DNA of 64,000 nucleotides from Euwallacea fornicatus (GCF_040115645.1 NC_089561.1:2976001-3040000); one strand, 5' to 3'; positions 33,501 to 45,900 are shown, counted from the stretch's first letter. The notes: a model not told the origin generated them from the letters alone. Translations and numbers: made by a program.

Positions 33501-34093
33501 CGGACAAAGTTCTACGAGTTCCGCTGCTTCCAGCACAAGGTAATATGTGAACTGTAGTTTCCAACTTTTCCAATATTGCATAATCCATCAGCTCTAGTAG
33601 CAATGAAGATTCTTCGGATGATGAAGAGAGTTTGAACACAGACATATCGCCCGATAGCTTTTCTAAAGAGTCAACACCGGAATCAATTACCTTCAAAAAT
33701 CTTTTTCCATCCACGGAGGAAGTTTATGGTTTTCAAATTAAAGAGCCATCACACCAAGATGTTTTAACTTACAAAAAGTAAGTCGCACTTTTCGTTTGTA
33801 GGGACTACGTGAGTTAATGGCCATTTTCTAAACTCCAATGACTTTCTTTTAGGTATGTCCTTACAGGTAGACGTGCAAATGGTACAGCCATCTCTCGGTT
33901 CACTCCAAATAACACGTCCATCAAACCACTGTCTTTCTTTTCACAAAATGATGCATTTCAAGTTACTCCTCCTACTATTGATAAAAGATCGATCAACATT
34001 TATGAGAATTATGTAAATCTAGGAAAATACGGTCCTAAATGTCCCAAAGCTGTCGATATGGATGTCTATATTAAGTATGCCAGTTTCCGGTGA
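30591..34093 (+). CDS. FIG4: Polyphosphoinositide 5-phosphatase FIG4/SAC3 (890 aa), eleven exons
   Basis: Sac-domain phosphatase that, with PIKfyve and Vac14, sets PI(3,5)P2 levels on endolysosomes. Coding exons: 30591-30665, 30815-31025, 31087-31294, 31346-31587, 31640-31754, 31810-31973, 32024-32518, 32592-33108, 33321-33539, 33592-33777, 33853-34093. Summed length is 2673 and all phases agree. Exon 1 gives IQKMALYETK, continuing into KYYLMGSNNTQTRFRVLKID. Sac blocks follow: RFLEGYYIILITKRRKIA, THGFIGQ, TRFLKRG. The active site is RTNCVDCLDRTN with Cys489 and Arg495 (CX5R), then DHGDTLALQYGGSQLVHRIK and DIMQTLSRYYSN. A Ser-rich low-complexity stretch (~745-775) precedes the conserved C-terminal tail (SFFSQNDAFQVTPP). 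Intron 3 uses a GC donor and intron 8 holds a hairpin MITE. Length is close to the human protein (907 aa). Confidence 0.96.
33134..33266. mobile_element. ~130-bp hairpin MITE in FIG4 intron 8
   Basis: Two ~60-base arms are inverted copies: left GCTCGCCACTGGGATCTTGA with GCGAAGTCGGTAA, right AACCGACTTCGTG with TTTCAAGATCCTTATAGTGA then GCGC. The whole intron piece would fold into one long hairpin. It lies between exons 8 and 9 and does not touch either splice site. Confidence 0.7.
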
Positions 34094-34299
34094 AATTCTC
34101 ACCCTCAAATTTAGGACATCAATTGTATATTTTAAGAAAAATGCATGATCAATGTGTTTTACCTTGTTGTATGGATTGTATTTTTTATGTGTTTTATGTA
34201 GTTTGTTATTTTTAATGTAATATGATTTATTTTGAATTATTATATACTGTTAAACATACAAAGCAAGGTATGGTAAATACACTCCTTAAAATAATCTAG

Positions 34300-34850
34300 G
34301 TAAAAAGGGAAATTGCTGACAACGCTCATATTAGATACACTCGTGAGAAAGAACTATCGGTTAATAGCTGATAATGTGCACGATACCAAGAAACTGGAAA
34401 AGTAAAAGAAAGGTGTATATCCTACAATAGCAGAACAAGATAATTTTCTGATTTTTCAAGTTAGGCGTATAAAAACAGCTGTAGCTATAAATTTGAATGG
34501 AAACCTGCACAAAGTATGCGGGGTGTTGATTTTGAAGCAAACGACTAGAAATCGATTTTATGTATCTGGTCTACAGTCTCGACGCCCAATACGTGTCCCT
34601 GTACTGCGTAGAAGAAATCGCGTTCTACGTCAGGCTTGGTCGAAGAAACATAAATATTGGGGTCTCGGAGAATGGGTCAGTGTGTTATACACAAATGAGT
34701 GTAAGTTTAGATTTCGACCTGATATCCAAAGGCAAATTATACCTTAGATTCTTTTGGGCAATGTCTATGGGAACTCAGTCTAGCATATCCGAAACAACAA
34801 TATGTTGCTGCTTGTACGTCCTGATTTAATACATATTCTTATTTTAATAT
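34300..34850 (+). mobile_element. Degenerate Tc1-like transposase fragment
   Basis: Just 3' of FIG4 on the same strand. It shows the helix-turn-helix end (RYQETGK near 34381), then after a frame break PTIAEQDNFLIFQVRRIKTA, then LQSRRPIRVPVLRRRNRVLR (34570-34635) and WVSVLYTNECKFRF. In Tc1-like proteins the last motif is normally TDECRF/TDESRF with the first catalytic Asp. Here it is Asn. It breaks off soon after. Frameshifts and the Asn change mean it is inactive. No terminal repeats were found. Confidence 0.75.
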
Positions 34851-35035
34851 TATGCAATATTTTAAAACGCCTTAAGGCTTTATTGAACAATCTTTTATAA
34901 CAATTTGCTAATCTCACAACACGCTCTGTTTTCTGTACACTACAAAGTTCTAAATACTCTATTAACTCCAGCACTAAATTTCAAAGTTAAGTCTGCCATG
35001 ACGTCGCGTTAGTTGTCAGTGATCAGTAGTGTCAA

Positions 35036-35078
35036 CTTCTTTTTCTTAGGAAGGCTGTGGCGCACGTTTTGAAGGAAT
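35036..35078 (+). promoter_or_regulatory. RpL40: 5' TOP tract and non-coding exon 1 of RpL40
   Basis: A pyrimidine tract, CTTCTTTTTCTTA, at 35036 looks like the 5' terminal oligopyrimidine start of ribosomal-protein mRNAs. The untranslated exon continues to 35078 and is cut by a GTAAGT donor. The acceptor TTATTTTAG ends at 35291, so the second exon starts at 35292, 10 bases before the ATG. A TGACGTCG element lies just upstream (~35000). Confidence 0.65.
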
Positions 35079-35262
35079 GTAAGTAGAAGTAAATTTGAGA
35101 GAAATTCATGTTTTAATACTCAAATATTCCCAAAAATAACTCCTATAAGCAACCCATTTCCCTATCTATTTTAGCCAATTTAAATAATCCGGGTAACACA
35201 CCATTTTATCCGGAAATTTTGTCGGAAAATTTATAGGTTAAGTCCCCCGAAGGGTAGTTTGA

Positions 35263-35744
<482 letters not shown>

Positions 35745-35825
35745 ACTTTTATTTACTTAATAGTTCCTTCTTCCATCTTGTTATTAATAATTATATCTTG
35801 ATGGTAATTTTGTAAGAAGGGAGTC

Positions 35826-35831
35826 AATAAA
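35826..35831 (+). terminator. Polyadenylation signal of RpL40
   Basis: AATAAA 82 bases past the RpL40 stop codon. Confidence 0.7.
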
Positions 35832-35839
35832 TTTTCTTT

Positions 35840-37590
35840 TAATTATATGGCATTTTATTTGATTTGTATTTACCTAATTGCTGCATGAAACTGATTAAAT
35901 TCTTTGGTAATGAGTTTATAAATCGTTTAAAACTTCCATGATGCCAACAAACCAAAGATTTGAAAGATACTTTAAACGAAACTGCGAGATCAGCATCAAT
36001 AGGTTTGTGAATACATAGCCGGCGAAATTACTGACTGTTTCTCAGAAATTTAATTTGTTGGTTTTGTTTCAACAGAGATACAAATAAATATCGGCCCCTC
36101 GGTAATCTATATATCAACGTCCCAACCTGTCATTAGAAAAGTTTATCTGTGCAGAGTCATAGTAAAAATTTATCTGTGCAGAATTACATTTTTCATAAAA
36201 CTGTTGCTAAAAAAAAGCTACTTAAAATAATTAAAAGCTAACCAGAGAGAGTTTTATTTATGGAGAATCTATTTAATTTGGCTTTTTACATCTGGGACGT
36301 CACTAATAATTATTGATTTGTTGCACCATAGCAGATTAATTGGTGTAGTGGTTTATACAAGCTGCCACATTCAGATATTTGTTTTAAACACATTGGTGGA
36401 GGCGACAGGGTGCCCACTCCCAAAAGTTTAATTTGCTATGACTGTGACCGCTTAATTGGAGACTGTTGCAATTTTATTACGCAACACAATCGAAACCATT
36501 ACAAGGGAGCTTGCACGGGAATGCTGTTTAGATTGTAAACGTGCCCAAAAATTAGCTTTTCCATTTTGTTGTTAACGTTCCATCGCTTAGCGCCTTCACC
36601 ATTTTTTCGTAGTTGAGACTGTGAGTTCACATTTTGAAGTGAATCATTTTTTAGAAAGAATTGTTTGTGAAACAAAGGAAGGCATGAAAGATCGGCAATG
36701 GGCCATTAAAAGAGAAAGTAGATTTTGTGCCTAAGAGTTTGAAAGTGTCTTTGTTGACCTTTAAACTGTATTCTCTCAGTGGTTTTCCCTAGAAGCAATT
36801 TCGTTCTCAATGCTGGGATACGTCGATAATTTCGAATAATTAGTACAAAATAATAATAGTGATGGTTGTTGTTCATCATTCGTTTATGTGTTGAGCAATA
36901 TAGGAAATTATCAATATACTTTGCATACTCAAAAAAAGTAGTTTCATAACAAAACTTTGTTCAAAGCCAATTACAGCTATAACGGATGCGTAATTAAAGA
37001 AACTTCTATACGATTGTATCAACTATACATGTATTGTTCATCAAACCTTGACCAAGTTTTACATTGACCGACCATTTACTGTCGGTAGTTGTTATCAGGG
37101 GATCACCGAATAATCCAAACATTTCATAAAAATTGAAGTGTTGTTATCTCTTTACTTTGCTTTATCAACTACATAAGTGATATTTAATAATATTGTTTAT
37201 TTTTGACAATTTTTTACGATTTAATATGCTCAAAAAGCTTTACTAATTTAATTTATAATTGCACATTTAATGTACCTATGTCGCTTCTAAGTAATTACGG
37301 AGCACTATGTAGTTATGGGTCGATTTGATTACGTAGATTATAATCGGGACCATGACTATTGGATTTTTGATCACATAAAATGAAATTGGTACGAATCCCT
37401 GGACTTCTGGGTTCTTTGAGAACTTCTCTTATGGCGTTAATGATCACGAATGAACTTCACCTTCAACGATTTTTAACAATTCAATTATAACTCAGTGGAC
37501 TGTGTAAAATCTCCCATAAGAAACGTAAATAAGAATTTCGAAATCATTTTTCTTAGCCACAAACATTTAGTTCAATGTCTCTATTTGTCA
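35840..37590. other. Intergenic, nothing recognised
   Basis: No ORF with domain content, no RNA gene and no clear repeat. Probably upstream regulatory space of the secreted-protein gene that follows. Confidence 0.5.
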
Positions 37591-37598
37591 CGCCTATG

Positions 37599-37627
37599 TA
37601 TAAAATCTCATGTTTTTGAGAGTCAGT
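37599..37627 (+). promoter_or_regulatory. TATA box and TCAGT initiator
   Basis: TATAAAA at 37599-37605 and TCAGT with its A at 37625, a 26-base spacing that is ideal for an arthropod core promoter. It drives the secreted protein gene whose ATG is at 37683, leaving a 5' UTR of 58 bases. Confidence 0.75.
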
Positions 37628-37682
37628 GCTTAAATGGTTCTTTTATCCACTGAGAGAAAGATTTTCACACAGATACCAAAAC

Positions 37683-38812
37683 ATGTGTTACCGGATTTTA
37701 TTCATAGCCATTCTATGGACTATATGTACGGGCACAGCTTTTATGAGACCAGTGGATTTTGATTTAGTGGCAGAAGAATCGCAATTTCTGCAGCCGGGTA
37801 AGAAACAGCTAATTTGTATTTTTTTATTTTTTATATAATTTTCTCGTGTATTGAGGCGGTAAATCATACGACTCGTCTCAAAAAGAGCTACAGGGCGAAG
37901 CTGTTAAGGGGGGCTATTACTCGCAACAAAGCAACGAGAAAGGGGAAAAGGGCACGAGCAATACAGAACGACAACAAAAACAATATGCAGAAGAAGGTAA
38001 AGTCTAAGCGTTGTGCCAAATTAGTTGAGTCATACTTCGATTTTGCAATAATCATAGGAGAAATAAGTATTTTACTAAAATGAAATTTGAATTTAATATT
38101 TATTATACAAATTAATATTAATATGTATTGTTACGTAAAAACAGAGCCAAGGATCTAAATTGAATCTACATATCCTGTGAACTTTTCAATTGCTTTACAT
38201 CACAAATGTAACCTCTTAATTATGAGATTTAATTAACTGACATTGAGCAAGACTTGGCGTTCCACATTCACTTGAGACAAATTTTCAATAAAGAGCTATT
38301 GTAGGTGGCAAAAAGCTGTCGCATAAACAGGATGGCAAGTATTATGCAGATAAAACTGGGATGGCTCATGGAGAACAAGGATACAATTATGCCGATAAGG
38401 GCAGCTATGCGAAAGGGCACGATACCAAGGGTAGGTAGAAGGAACCGTACCTACGTTAGTATTACCAATACTGATACATATAGGCCACCACAATGTCCGT
38501 AAAATCGATGAATACAAGAAAGACAGAGAGTTCTTCGATGAAGATCGAGATGCGAGCTTGAGAGAGAAACTGGGGGAATTTCTAGTGGGGAGAGCTTTCA
38601 GAAATGGGGATGTGAATCAGAAGGGACATGCTAAGAACGCGTTTTTTGAAGGGAAATATGGACTCAAGGGCAATGCCGAAAAGGGAACGTTTGAAGTCCA
38701 GGAGGAAGGGAAAAAGCAGGATTTAGGCAGAGGGAGTTATTTCAATATGGGGGATGGTGTGGCGAAGATTGGAATTGGGGATCTTTTTAAAGTCTTCGGA
38801 TTTGGAAAATAG
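37683..38812 (+). CDS. Charged Gly/Lys-rich secreted protein (236 aa), four exons
   Basis: Coding exons: 37683-37797, 37856-37996, 38305-38430, 38484-38812. All three introns are phase 1. Residues 1-19 form a signal peptide (MCYRILFIAILWTICTGTA). The mature chain is very hydrophilic and cysteine-free: GKSYDSSQKELQGEAVKGGY, then EQGYNYADKGSYAKGHDTKG, then GHHNVRKIDEYKKDREFF followed by DEDRD, and a tail with GHAKNAFFEGKYGLKGNAEK and an end at KVFGFGK. The HHN-x-DEYKKDxxFxDExxD pattern recalls a group of uncharacterised insect cuticle- or gland-associated secreted proteins; I recall the pattern only and cannot name a family. A TATA/initiator lies upstream and AATAAA downstream. Other frames in exons 2 and 3 give ORFs that are shadows. 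Confidence 0.85.
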
Positions 38813-38834
38813 GAAATTGTTATGTTCGTAAAGT

Positions 38835-38840
38835 AATAAA
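38835..38840 (+). terminator. Polyadenylation signal
   Basis: AATAAA 23 bases past the stop of the charged secreted protein gene. Confidence 0.7.
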
Positions 38841-38849
38841 GAGTATTAT

Positions 38850-39690
38850 TTTTTAAATTAAAATATTTTGTTAGAAGTATATTTGACCAATTATGGTCTA
38901 ATTTGAAACAAGCAGCTCTTTAATTGAACTGAGTACAAATCCATGTAGTATTTATTGTTACCACGAAGTCTGTAACTGTTAATTCTTTTTATATGTGTTT
39001 TTGTAGATTGTTTGTGTGTATACCGTAAAATTGCAGATACTATGAACTTTTTGATTGAGCGACATTACATAACATTAAAATTATGAAGCACTGCCGCACA
39101 TGAGATTAAATAATCATAACTCTGTATTATTTCATTGTGATATCTAAAAACCCGATAATTTATGACTACCAAAATTTAATTTCGAATTTTTCAATTTTGA
39201 TTGAATTGAGAAGAACAAAAGTTGATAAGTTTGCATCCTTATTACTTTTTTTTGAAGTGATGTATGTGCATAGGTAATAATTTATAATGTTAAGTAAGCA
39301 ATCTGTCGATAATAAGTGGGATTCTAGGCCTAAGGAGTTATTTCCCAAGTATTGAACGTCACAGCGTTAAAAATATTCTATTTGCATTCTCCAGTTTTCT
39401 GCCTGGAAATAGACATTTTTGCGTAATATGCCATGTTTTATAGAAGATCCTTGATTTACTGAGCATAAGAAGCTTTTCAGTTGCCAGATTTCTATACTTA
39501 CACATAATATTTTTTCAGATGTTTTCAGGACAAATTAATCATCACTCCAAAGGACATTAAAATTGTAAGTTTCTAATGCTGGCTTGCTTCTTTAGACCAC
39601 TTTTTGAGTTCTCCGTTATATTTTACTGTTGCGGGCACTACTCATCATAGTGAACATTTTAGCTACCAAATTCCTGAATTCATATCAAAA
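38850..39690. other. Intergenic, nothing recognised
   Basis: AT-rich with no gene. The ORF at 39166-39348 is unsupported. Confidence 0.45.
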
Positions 39691-39691
39691 A

Positions 39692-40591
39692 AGGGTGTAC
39701 GGTTTTTTTGTAGCAGAATTTTAATCACGTATTCTATGCATACAAATATTATTAGTTTGCTGTATAAATTATATTCGAGAAATACTCTGTTAGAGTTATA
39801 CAGGGTCTTGAATTTTATATATACTTTTAACTTATCTTTTATATTTTCTAAAGTTTTTCAGATATTTAGCTCAAATTTTGAGCATAAGATGGTAGCATAA
39901 TTAAACGGATGTCTTCCACATTATTCTCTAGTGGAGAAGAACTGGCCAAACGTAAACTATTCTCAGAGATAGGTAGATCAAGGAGGACCAATTCCTTGAC
40001 CTCTTCGATCGCCCTATCTGACATCTCTAAATTTTTATGTTTAAGGGCTTTTGAAGGATAACATGTACTCTACTCCTATAAACTCTCAAGAACTTGTAAA
40101 GTGAATAAAAAATTCTGCTCTTAGAATAACTACTCGATGAACGATGAAAAGACTACTATGCGTTAATTTACCATTTTGCAAATAACTGAAAAACAGTAAC
40201 AAATACTAAAATAGTCAAAATATATAAAAGTTGCTAAATTGAACGTGCAATTTAAACGTCTAAAATTAAATAGTATGCGTAGCACTAAAAGAAAGTTTTG
40301 GGCGAATAAATGGGACACGGCACCAAAAAACATCACTTTGTAGACTTTCACGATCATCTAGTGTTATCTAATCTTCTCGACTCTAAAGAGTAATTTATAC
40401 TCAACATTTGAGCTGAATATCTCTAAAGCTTTGGGAGCTATAGAAGATAAATTGAAAAAAATATAAAATTTCAACAGCCTGCATTTCCTTACCTGACTAT
40501 TTATCGCATATAGTTTATGTAGCAAAATGATAACATTCTTATACCGAGAATACGTGATTAAAATGCTGCTACAAAAAATCCGGACACCCCG
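39692..40591. mobile_element. Long-TIR element, family B, copy 1 (~900 bp)
   Basis: Ends AGGGTGTACGG at the left and CCGGACACCCCGTG at the right. The two ends form inverted arms of ~190 bases: left GTAGCAGAATTTTAATCACG, right CGTGATTAAAATGCTGCTAC. The whole length aligns with 59470-60375, including the middle (CTCTCAAGAACTTGTAAAGT against CTCTCAATAACCACTTATAA; TGCAAATAACTGAAAAAC in both). The ORFs at 39604-39900 and 40364-40630 are mirror images in the arms and not genes. No transposase. Confidence 0.75.
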
Positions 40592-40904
40592 TGTAGTTTC
40601 CCATTTCATCCATCCTTCGGTCTTCCGCATTTGTTCACTTTTTTCCTCCTCCGAAGTTGTTTACCAGGACTCAGGAAAAGAGGTATCCAAAAGGTATCAT
40701 GTGGAGGTGCGGATACCTCTTTGATCCCTATTAATGTGTGCACTAATTAGTAAATGACACTATTATTATTAGCCTAAAACATTATGTATTGATTTAAGTA
40801 TAGAAGATCCAATCATCCTCGTGGGTTGCTGAACTTTGAGAAGAGTCATTACGAAGATTAAGTATATATAAAGGGTGGAACAGCCAAATCGAATACATAC
40901 AGGT
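40592..40904. other. Spacer between repeats, nothing recognised
   Basis: No gene. Short sequence between family B copy 1 and family A copy 3. Confidence 0.4.
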
Positions 40905-41363
40905 ATATATGGAGTGACGAAAGTTCACATTTTTCTGATATTTTGCGTTTTTCTTACACATGCTTCGAGTTGATTTTTAAAATTTCCTACATTTATTTTC
41001 TTTCAGATCGTATACAATAAAATATCCAAATCGTCAGTAGCTATATACAGGGTGTTATGTTTTTTTTTTGAGTCATATACTAATTCATGCCTTGTATAAT
41101 TTTTTGGAACCTCTTGTAAGAATCTTGATACCAAGTTTAAGTGATTTCTTACCGTTTTCGAGGAATTTGCAAAAATATCTATTGATGCAAATTAAGAATG
41201 TGATGGAAGTAGGGAAAAACAATAATCCGGTTCAGTTATTAATTTAAAAAATGTAAAACTTTGCCTCCCCGTGTATGGTACGTTTTGGCCATAGATTTAT
41301 TCGGTTTTTGCTAAAGTACTATTGGGCCCCGGAAATATATTCATGATAATATGTTACCCCCTG
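40905..41363 (-). mobile_element. Dispersed repeat, family A, copy 3 (inverted)
   Basis: Reverse complement aligns with 25157-25761 and 16590-17033. On its minus strand it opens CAGGGGGTAACATATT, passes ACACGGGGAGGCAAAG, then TTCTTAATTTGCAT and AACATAACACCCTGTATAT. Its opening ~110 bases are the inverted form of the far end of copy 2. The opposite arm is missing here, so it is truncated. Confidence 0.6.
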
Positions 41364-42157
41364 TAATTGAAATATATTAAGAATATTCAGCAGACTCTAA
41401 CCTGAATTAACTTGAGTTTCGTGATCAGTTCAGAACCACTTGTTATACAAAAAAAATTATGTTCAAGTAGCTTTAGATTGCATACTACACCTTTGTTATT
41501 AATTACAATAGTTTAATACAGTTAACAGCTGATTATATAAAGACAGAGTAAAATTAAATCACTCATCTTGCAGATAAACTACTGGGTATATTAAAAGTCT
41601 TTCTCCTATCCATTTTCTCGGAGTTAAATAAATGGTGGTCAAGGCCTCAATATTGAAAAGTTCTATTTATTATATTTTTGTTTTTAAATTTTTTTACAAA
41701 GGTAGCGGCTCAGGGGTAAGGCAGAGTGATCTTCAGCCAATTAGGTAATACTTAATGTTATAGCGATTTTTATTATAAGCATCATGTATAAGTAGACTCG
41801 ATTCTTGCCTCAGCTGAAAATAAAAAGTTGGTTTTTTCCATGGCTTTATAATCATTAATTAAAAAAATGTCAATAATGGTGATTTAAAACACTTGGTGTA
41901 ACAAACTGGCAATATGTTTGTATAAATATACTCGAGTGCCTCTTAATGGATCACTGTTTCGGAATATACCAGGTCCTTCAATAGTACGCAGACTTCCTTA
42001 GCTGCTATATCAATAAAGGTAACATTTTTTTTGTAGGATCGCACAGCACATAAAAGAGTATTTCCAGAAATTATTTTTTAATGTACAGGACGACCCCAAA
42101 AAGGATGATGATGTGCAAATTCTCTACTTTAAAGAGAACCCCTCTATTTTTAAATTA
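41364..42157. other. Intergenic, nothing recognised
   Basis: No gene. AT-rich. Confidence 0.45.
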
Positions 42158-42918
42158 TTGGGTTGGCAATTAAATTCGTTCGGTTTTCTTTCCGTATAAG
42201 TTTCATGCTGATTTACTTTTTTTTCTGAATGCTATCAAGCAAGTCAAATAAACACATGCAAGATCATGTTTCTTTTAAATTTCCTACGGACTTTGGTTTG
42301 GCTATCATAAGTATCGTACATATTGTGTAGCGGTAAACATGGAAAGAAGTAACGTCCATTTTCGTCACAGAAGAAAGTAATGCTCTCCGTATGGTGGGAC
42401 TTTAAGGGCATTATTTATTACGAGTTACTACCATCTGGAAAAACAATAGATTCAACACTATACTGTTCCCAGTTAACGAAATTGAAAGAAGCTATTCGCA
42501 CAAAGCGACCAGAATTGGCAAATCGCAAGGGTGTTGTCTTCCATCATGACAACGCTAGGCCTCACACATCTTTGACAACGCAAAACAAATTACTCGAGTT
42601 TGGCTGGGACGTTTTGGCTCATCCTCCTTATTCACCGGACCTTGCCCCTTCCGATTTTCATTTATTTCGGTCGCTGCAGAATTCAATGAAAGGAAAACCC
42701 TCCAAAGATGAAGATGCAGTTAAAAACCACCTTGATCGTTTTTTTGCCGATAAGCCACAGTCATTCTATGAACGTGGCATAATGAAGTTGGTAGAGAGAT
42801 GGCAAGAGGTTATCAATAAAGATGGTCAATATATAATTGATTAAAATTTGTTTTGTATATAAAAAAAATGTGTTTTATTCCAAACTAAAAAACCGAACGA
42901 ATTTAATTGCCAACCCAA
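42158..42918 (+). mobile_element. Internally deleted mariner, 761 bp, intact ends
   Basis: Terminal inverted repeats of about 28 bases are nearly perfect: left TTGGGTTGGCAATTAAATTC, right the exact complement, ending CCAACCCAA. Both sides carry a TA target duplication (42156-42157 and 42919-42920). The TTGGGTTGGCAA start is the type found in mellifera-group mariners. A short start (MERSNVHFRH, ATG at 42339) is joined out of frame to the C-terminal half of a transposase (42380-42844). Full mariners are ~1.3 kb, so ~500 bases are gone from the middle, including the first catalytic Asp. Confidence 0.92.
42380..42844 (+). pseudogene. Mariner transposase, C-terminal half (154 aa)
   Basis: Retains FHHDNARPHTS (second catalytic Asp) and PPYSPDLAPSDFHLF (third Asp, DD34D spacing region), then KDEDAVKNHLDRFF and a natural C-terminus ending GQYIID. 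No stops or shifts occur in this part, which suggests a fairly young insertion, but the DNA-binding domain and first catalytic block (VDETW) are deleted. The 5' ATG at 42339 is out of frame with it. Confidence 0.9.
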
Positions 42919-42920
42919 TA

Positions 42921-45900
42921 TTTTTGGGTTTCTCGTTAAACTTTAAGACCAGTTTACGTAAAGTTCCCTATCATCAAAATTTACTATTTCCGCGTTATTG
43001 AGAATAATTGGATTAAAAATTATTAAGTTACATTTAAATAATGTGAATATGAAATTAGGTAATTATTCTGGTTTCGTTTTTTAAATTGAAAAGTTGATAA
43101 AATCGGATAGAGAAAACGTTGTTCTTCTATGTAGAATTAAAGATTTTCGTATTTTTTATTATTTTAAAATGTTGCATACCGCTGTCATTTTGGAATTTTT
43201 CACGGCAGTCAAAACTTTTAGAAATCGAAATGGGGCAATTTTCGTGAACTCAAAAATGGCTCTGTTTAAGGATCAAACAATGTTAATAAAAGTTGTAGAT
43301 TTTTGACTTCTGAACAAGATTTCGTCGAATAAATTGGGGCATCCCATTTGCAATAAGCAAATTATTGACGGTTGAGGTTTGAAGTCGTGCAACTTCGGAG
43401 GCCTATTTCGGCGTTTGTGATGGACCCCATTTTAATTAAAATGCCTCAAAACGTAGCTTATTAGGTCCTCTTTGATCCCTAGAACACTGATTCCAAAACT
43501 CGCAGCGCATCATATCGATTTTCAGGCCATTTTGCAGCTGTCAAATTGTTCCGAATAACTTGAAAACGACAAATTTTAAAGGTAAGACACCGAACATAAA
43601 CTGACACTTAAAATTAAGGAGAAACCCAAAAATCACAAAGTATTGGAGAGTTCCATTTAAAATAATAAAGTTGTAAATCGTCACATTTTGTGTCGTCACC
43701 CCGCACATTAGAAAATAATTTTTGGAAATACGCCTAGTTGTGCTGTGTAATTTTGCAGAAGAAATAAATTATGAACTTTATTGGTATAGAAGTTAAGGCA
43801 GTATTATGTACTGTTGCCAGACCCTGTACGTACAGCCTAACATAAAACATACCATTACGCATCGTTCGCATCTCATATCAATAATGTTCCAGTTATTCTC
43901 ACAAATTATTTTTTTTCGCACATTGACAGCTTATCTTATCGAGATCAAAGACAAATGAAATCGAAAACATTTTATTACCATAGCATACATACTGGTCAGA
44001 CCGAATTAGTAATTTCGTTCTGGCTTTATAAACGATCCACACTGACCACTCGCATATACGAATGCGCATCCTTGAGGTAGAATAGATAGTGCACCAAAGT
44101 TTGGGATTAAAATATTATTTCGGTGTCGCAAATCAGTGTTGCTATTGTGTGAAAATGTTGAAGCAGGAAATCATGCATTTCAGATCGAGTGAAACTCTGG
44201 ATATAGAGTTTGAAAACGTCTGGCTCACAATTAGGGACCGAAAGGGTGAGTTGGTCAATCTGTCCAAATTTTCAATATTTACATTTTTTGTAATAAGTGT
44301 TGTCAGCTAATAATTGCTGCAGAAGGAAAGTCCCTTTAAAAAAATTAATGATTACATGTGACGATAGATCTATATTTAACTACCTGCTTTATGAGGATAC
44401 ATTATTATCGGTAGGAAATATGATCTAGCACGTGTTCAAACCTACACAATTACTGTTTTTTCAAATATTTAAATTTATTGTTGTGTTATATGTTCAAAAA
44501 ACATGTCTTTATAGCATGTTTATATACTCATAAAATTCTTCTCCAACAATTGTTAAATTTTATATCTTGGCAGTATTGCAAGACAGGGTAAATTTACTAT
44601 TTTTTTGAGTCCATACATGTTCTTGTTTTCTCTAATTATTTCCGCAGAATTAAGCAGGTGTTAGACTTTGTCAATAATGAATACAGGTTTACATCATTTG
44701 ATATGATTTTGCTTTAAAACGAGGAACACAATATAGTATTTAATAACTGTTTACATTCTAATTTAATGAAGATATCCAATTAGAATATAGATAAAGTTTT
44801 TTATAATGTAAAGAAGTCATTAACTGCTTAATGTATTGTTTATCAAAACGAATAAAAAAAAATCCAATCAGAAATTGTTATAATTATACAATCGCTAGTT
44901 GTTAGCAGTATGATTCTGTATTTTAACATATGTAACGGAAGTTTTGAATTAATCTCAAATGACTCTAAAGGTATATTATGAGAACAAGTTTATATAAAAA
45001 ATTATTAAATTTTTTTTCCAAATTTTTTTTTCTTCTAAAAACTGTTTTTAAAAAATCTTTCGTGAACATATGAGATTAACATTGTTTTAAATGGAATTAC
45101 ACAACTTCATCTAGCACTTTTTTTAGAATTCGTACCAATATTTCCAACAGTAGTAAATTTGGACATGTCAATAAGTAATGGGGATTTTTTCCCCATTAAG
45201 TAGAAAATCCAAAAATTCCATAATATACGATAATTTTTATATGGAAAAAATGTCCATTTCACGCATATTATAATTTAAAAATTTTGTGTCACATTTCTTT
45301 AAGGTTTAGCAATATTTAAAAAACTAGAAGATTGAGATTCAACAATTCTCTAGTAGATATCTATATCTATTGGAGATTTTTTTCTCATTAAGTAAAGAAT
45401 TCAAATTTTTAAATCTAAATAATTCACTAAAATATGGGAGATTTTATTTCAAAAAAGGCTATAGGCATCCATTTGAGAGATATCATTTCAAAACTGTGAC
45501 TCACGCAGCCCTTAAAGTTTTCATCGTTATTTTAAAAATCACTAAATTTGCACATAAAAGTATGTTGGAAGTTCGCTCCTTGTTAATAAGAGAACCTCAA
45601 ATTTGCACGAAATTCTATTTGAATTAGGGCAAATAAATACTTTGCAGGCGGTGGAAAGTTAAGGAAAGAACAACATTGCACATTTTCATTGTTAGAAAAA
45701 TCACATTTCGGGACTTTAGAAATTCCTATTCATAAAGAGAAATTAGAACTGTAGGTTGAACAACAACAAACTTATCTGGATTATAATGTGTAAGAGAGAG
45801 ATGTCTGAATTTGATTATTTGCCAATGTTAGAAAGTTTTTTTTTGTTGATATTCGAATTCATCAGGTTTCCTCAATGGAGAACTGTAATGCACGGAAAGA

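Noticed and set aside
37626..37682. Upstream extension of the charged secreted protein to 37626
   Set aside because: That start is GTG at the transcription start itself. The ATG at 37683 gives a clean signal peptide.
39604..40630. ORFs of 98 and 88 aa
   Set aside because: They lie in the mirrored arms of the long-TIR element and resemble each other for that reason only.
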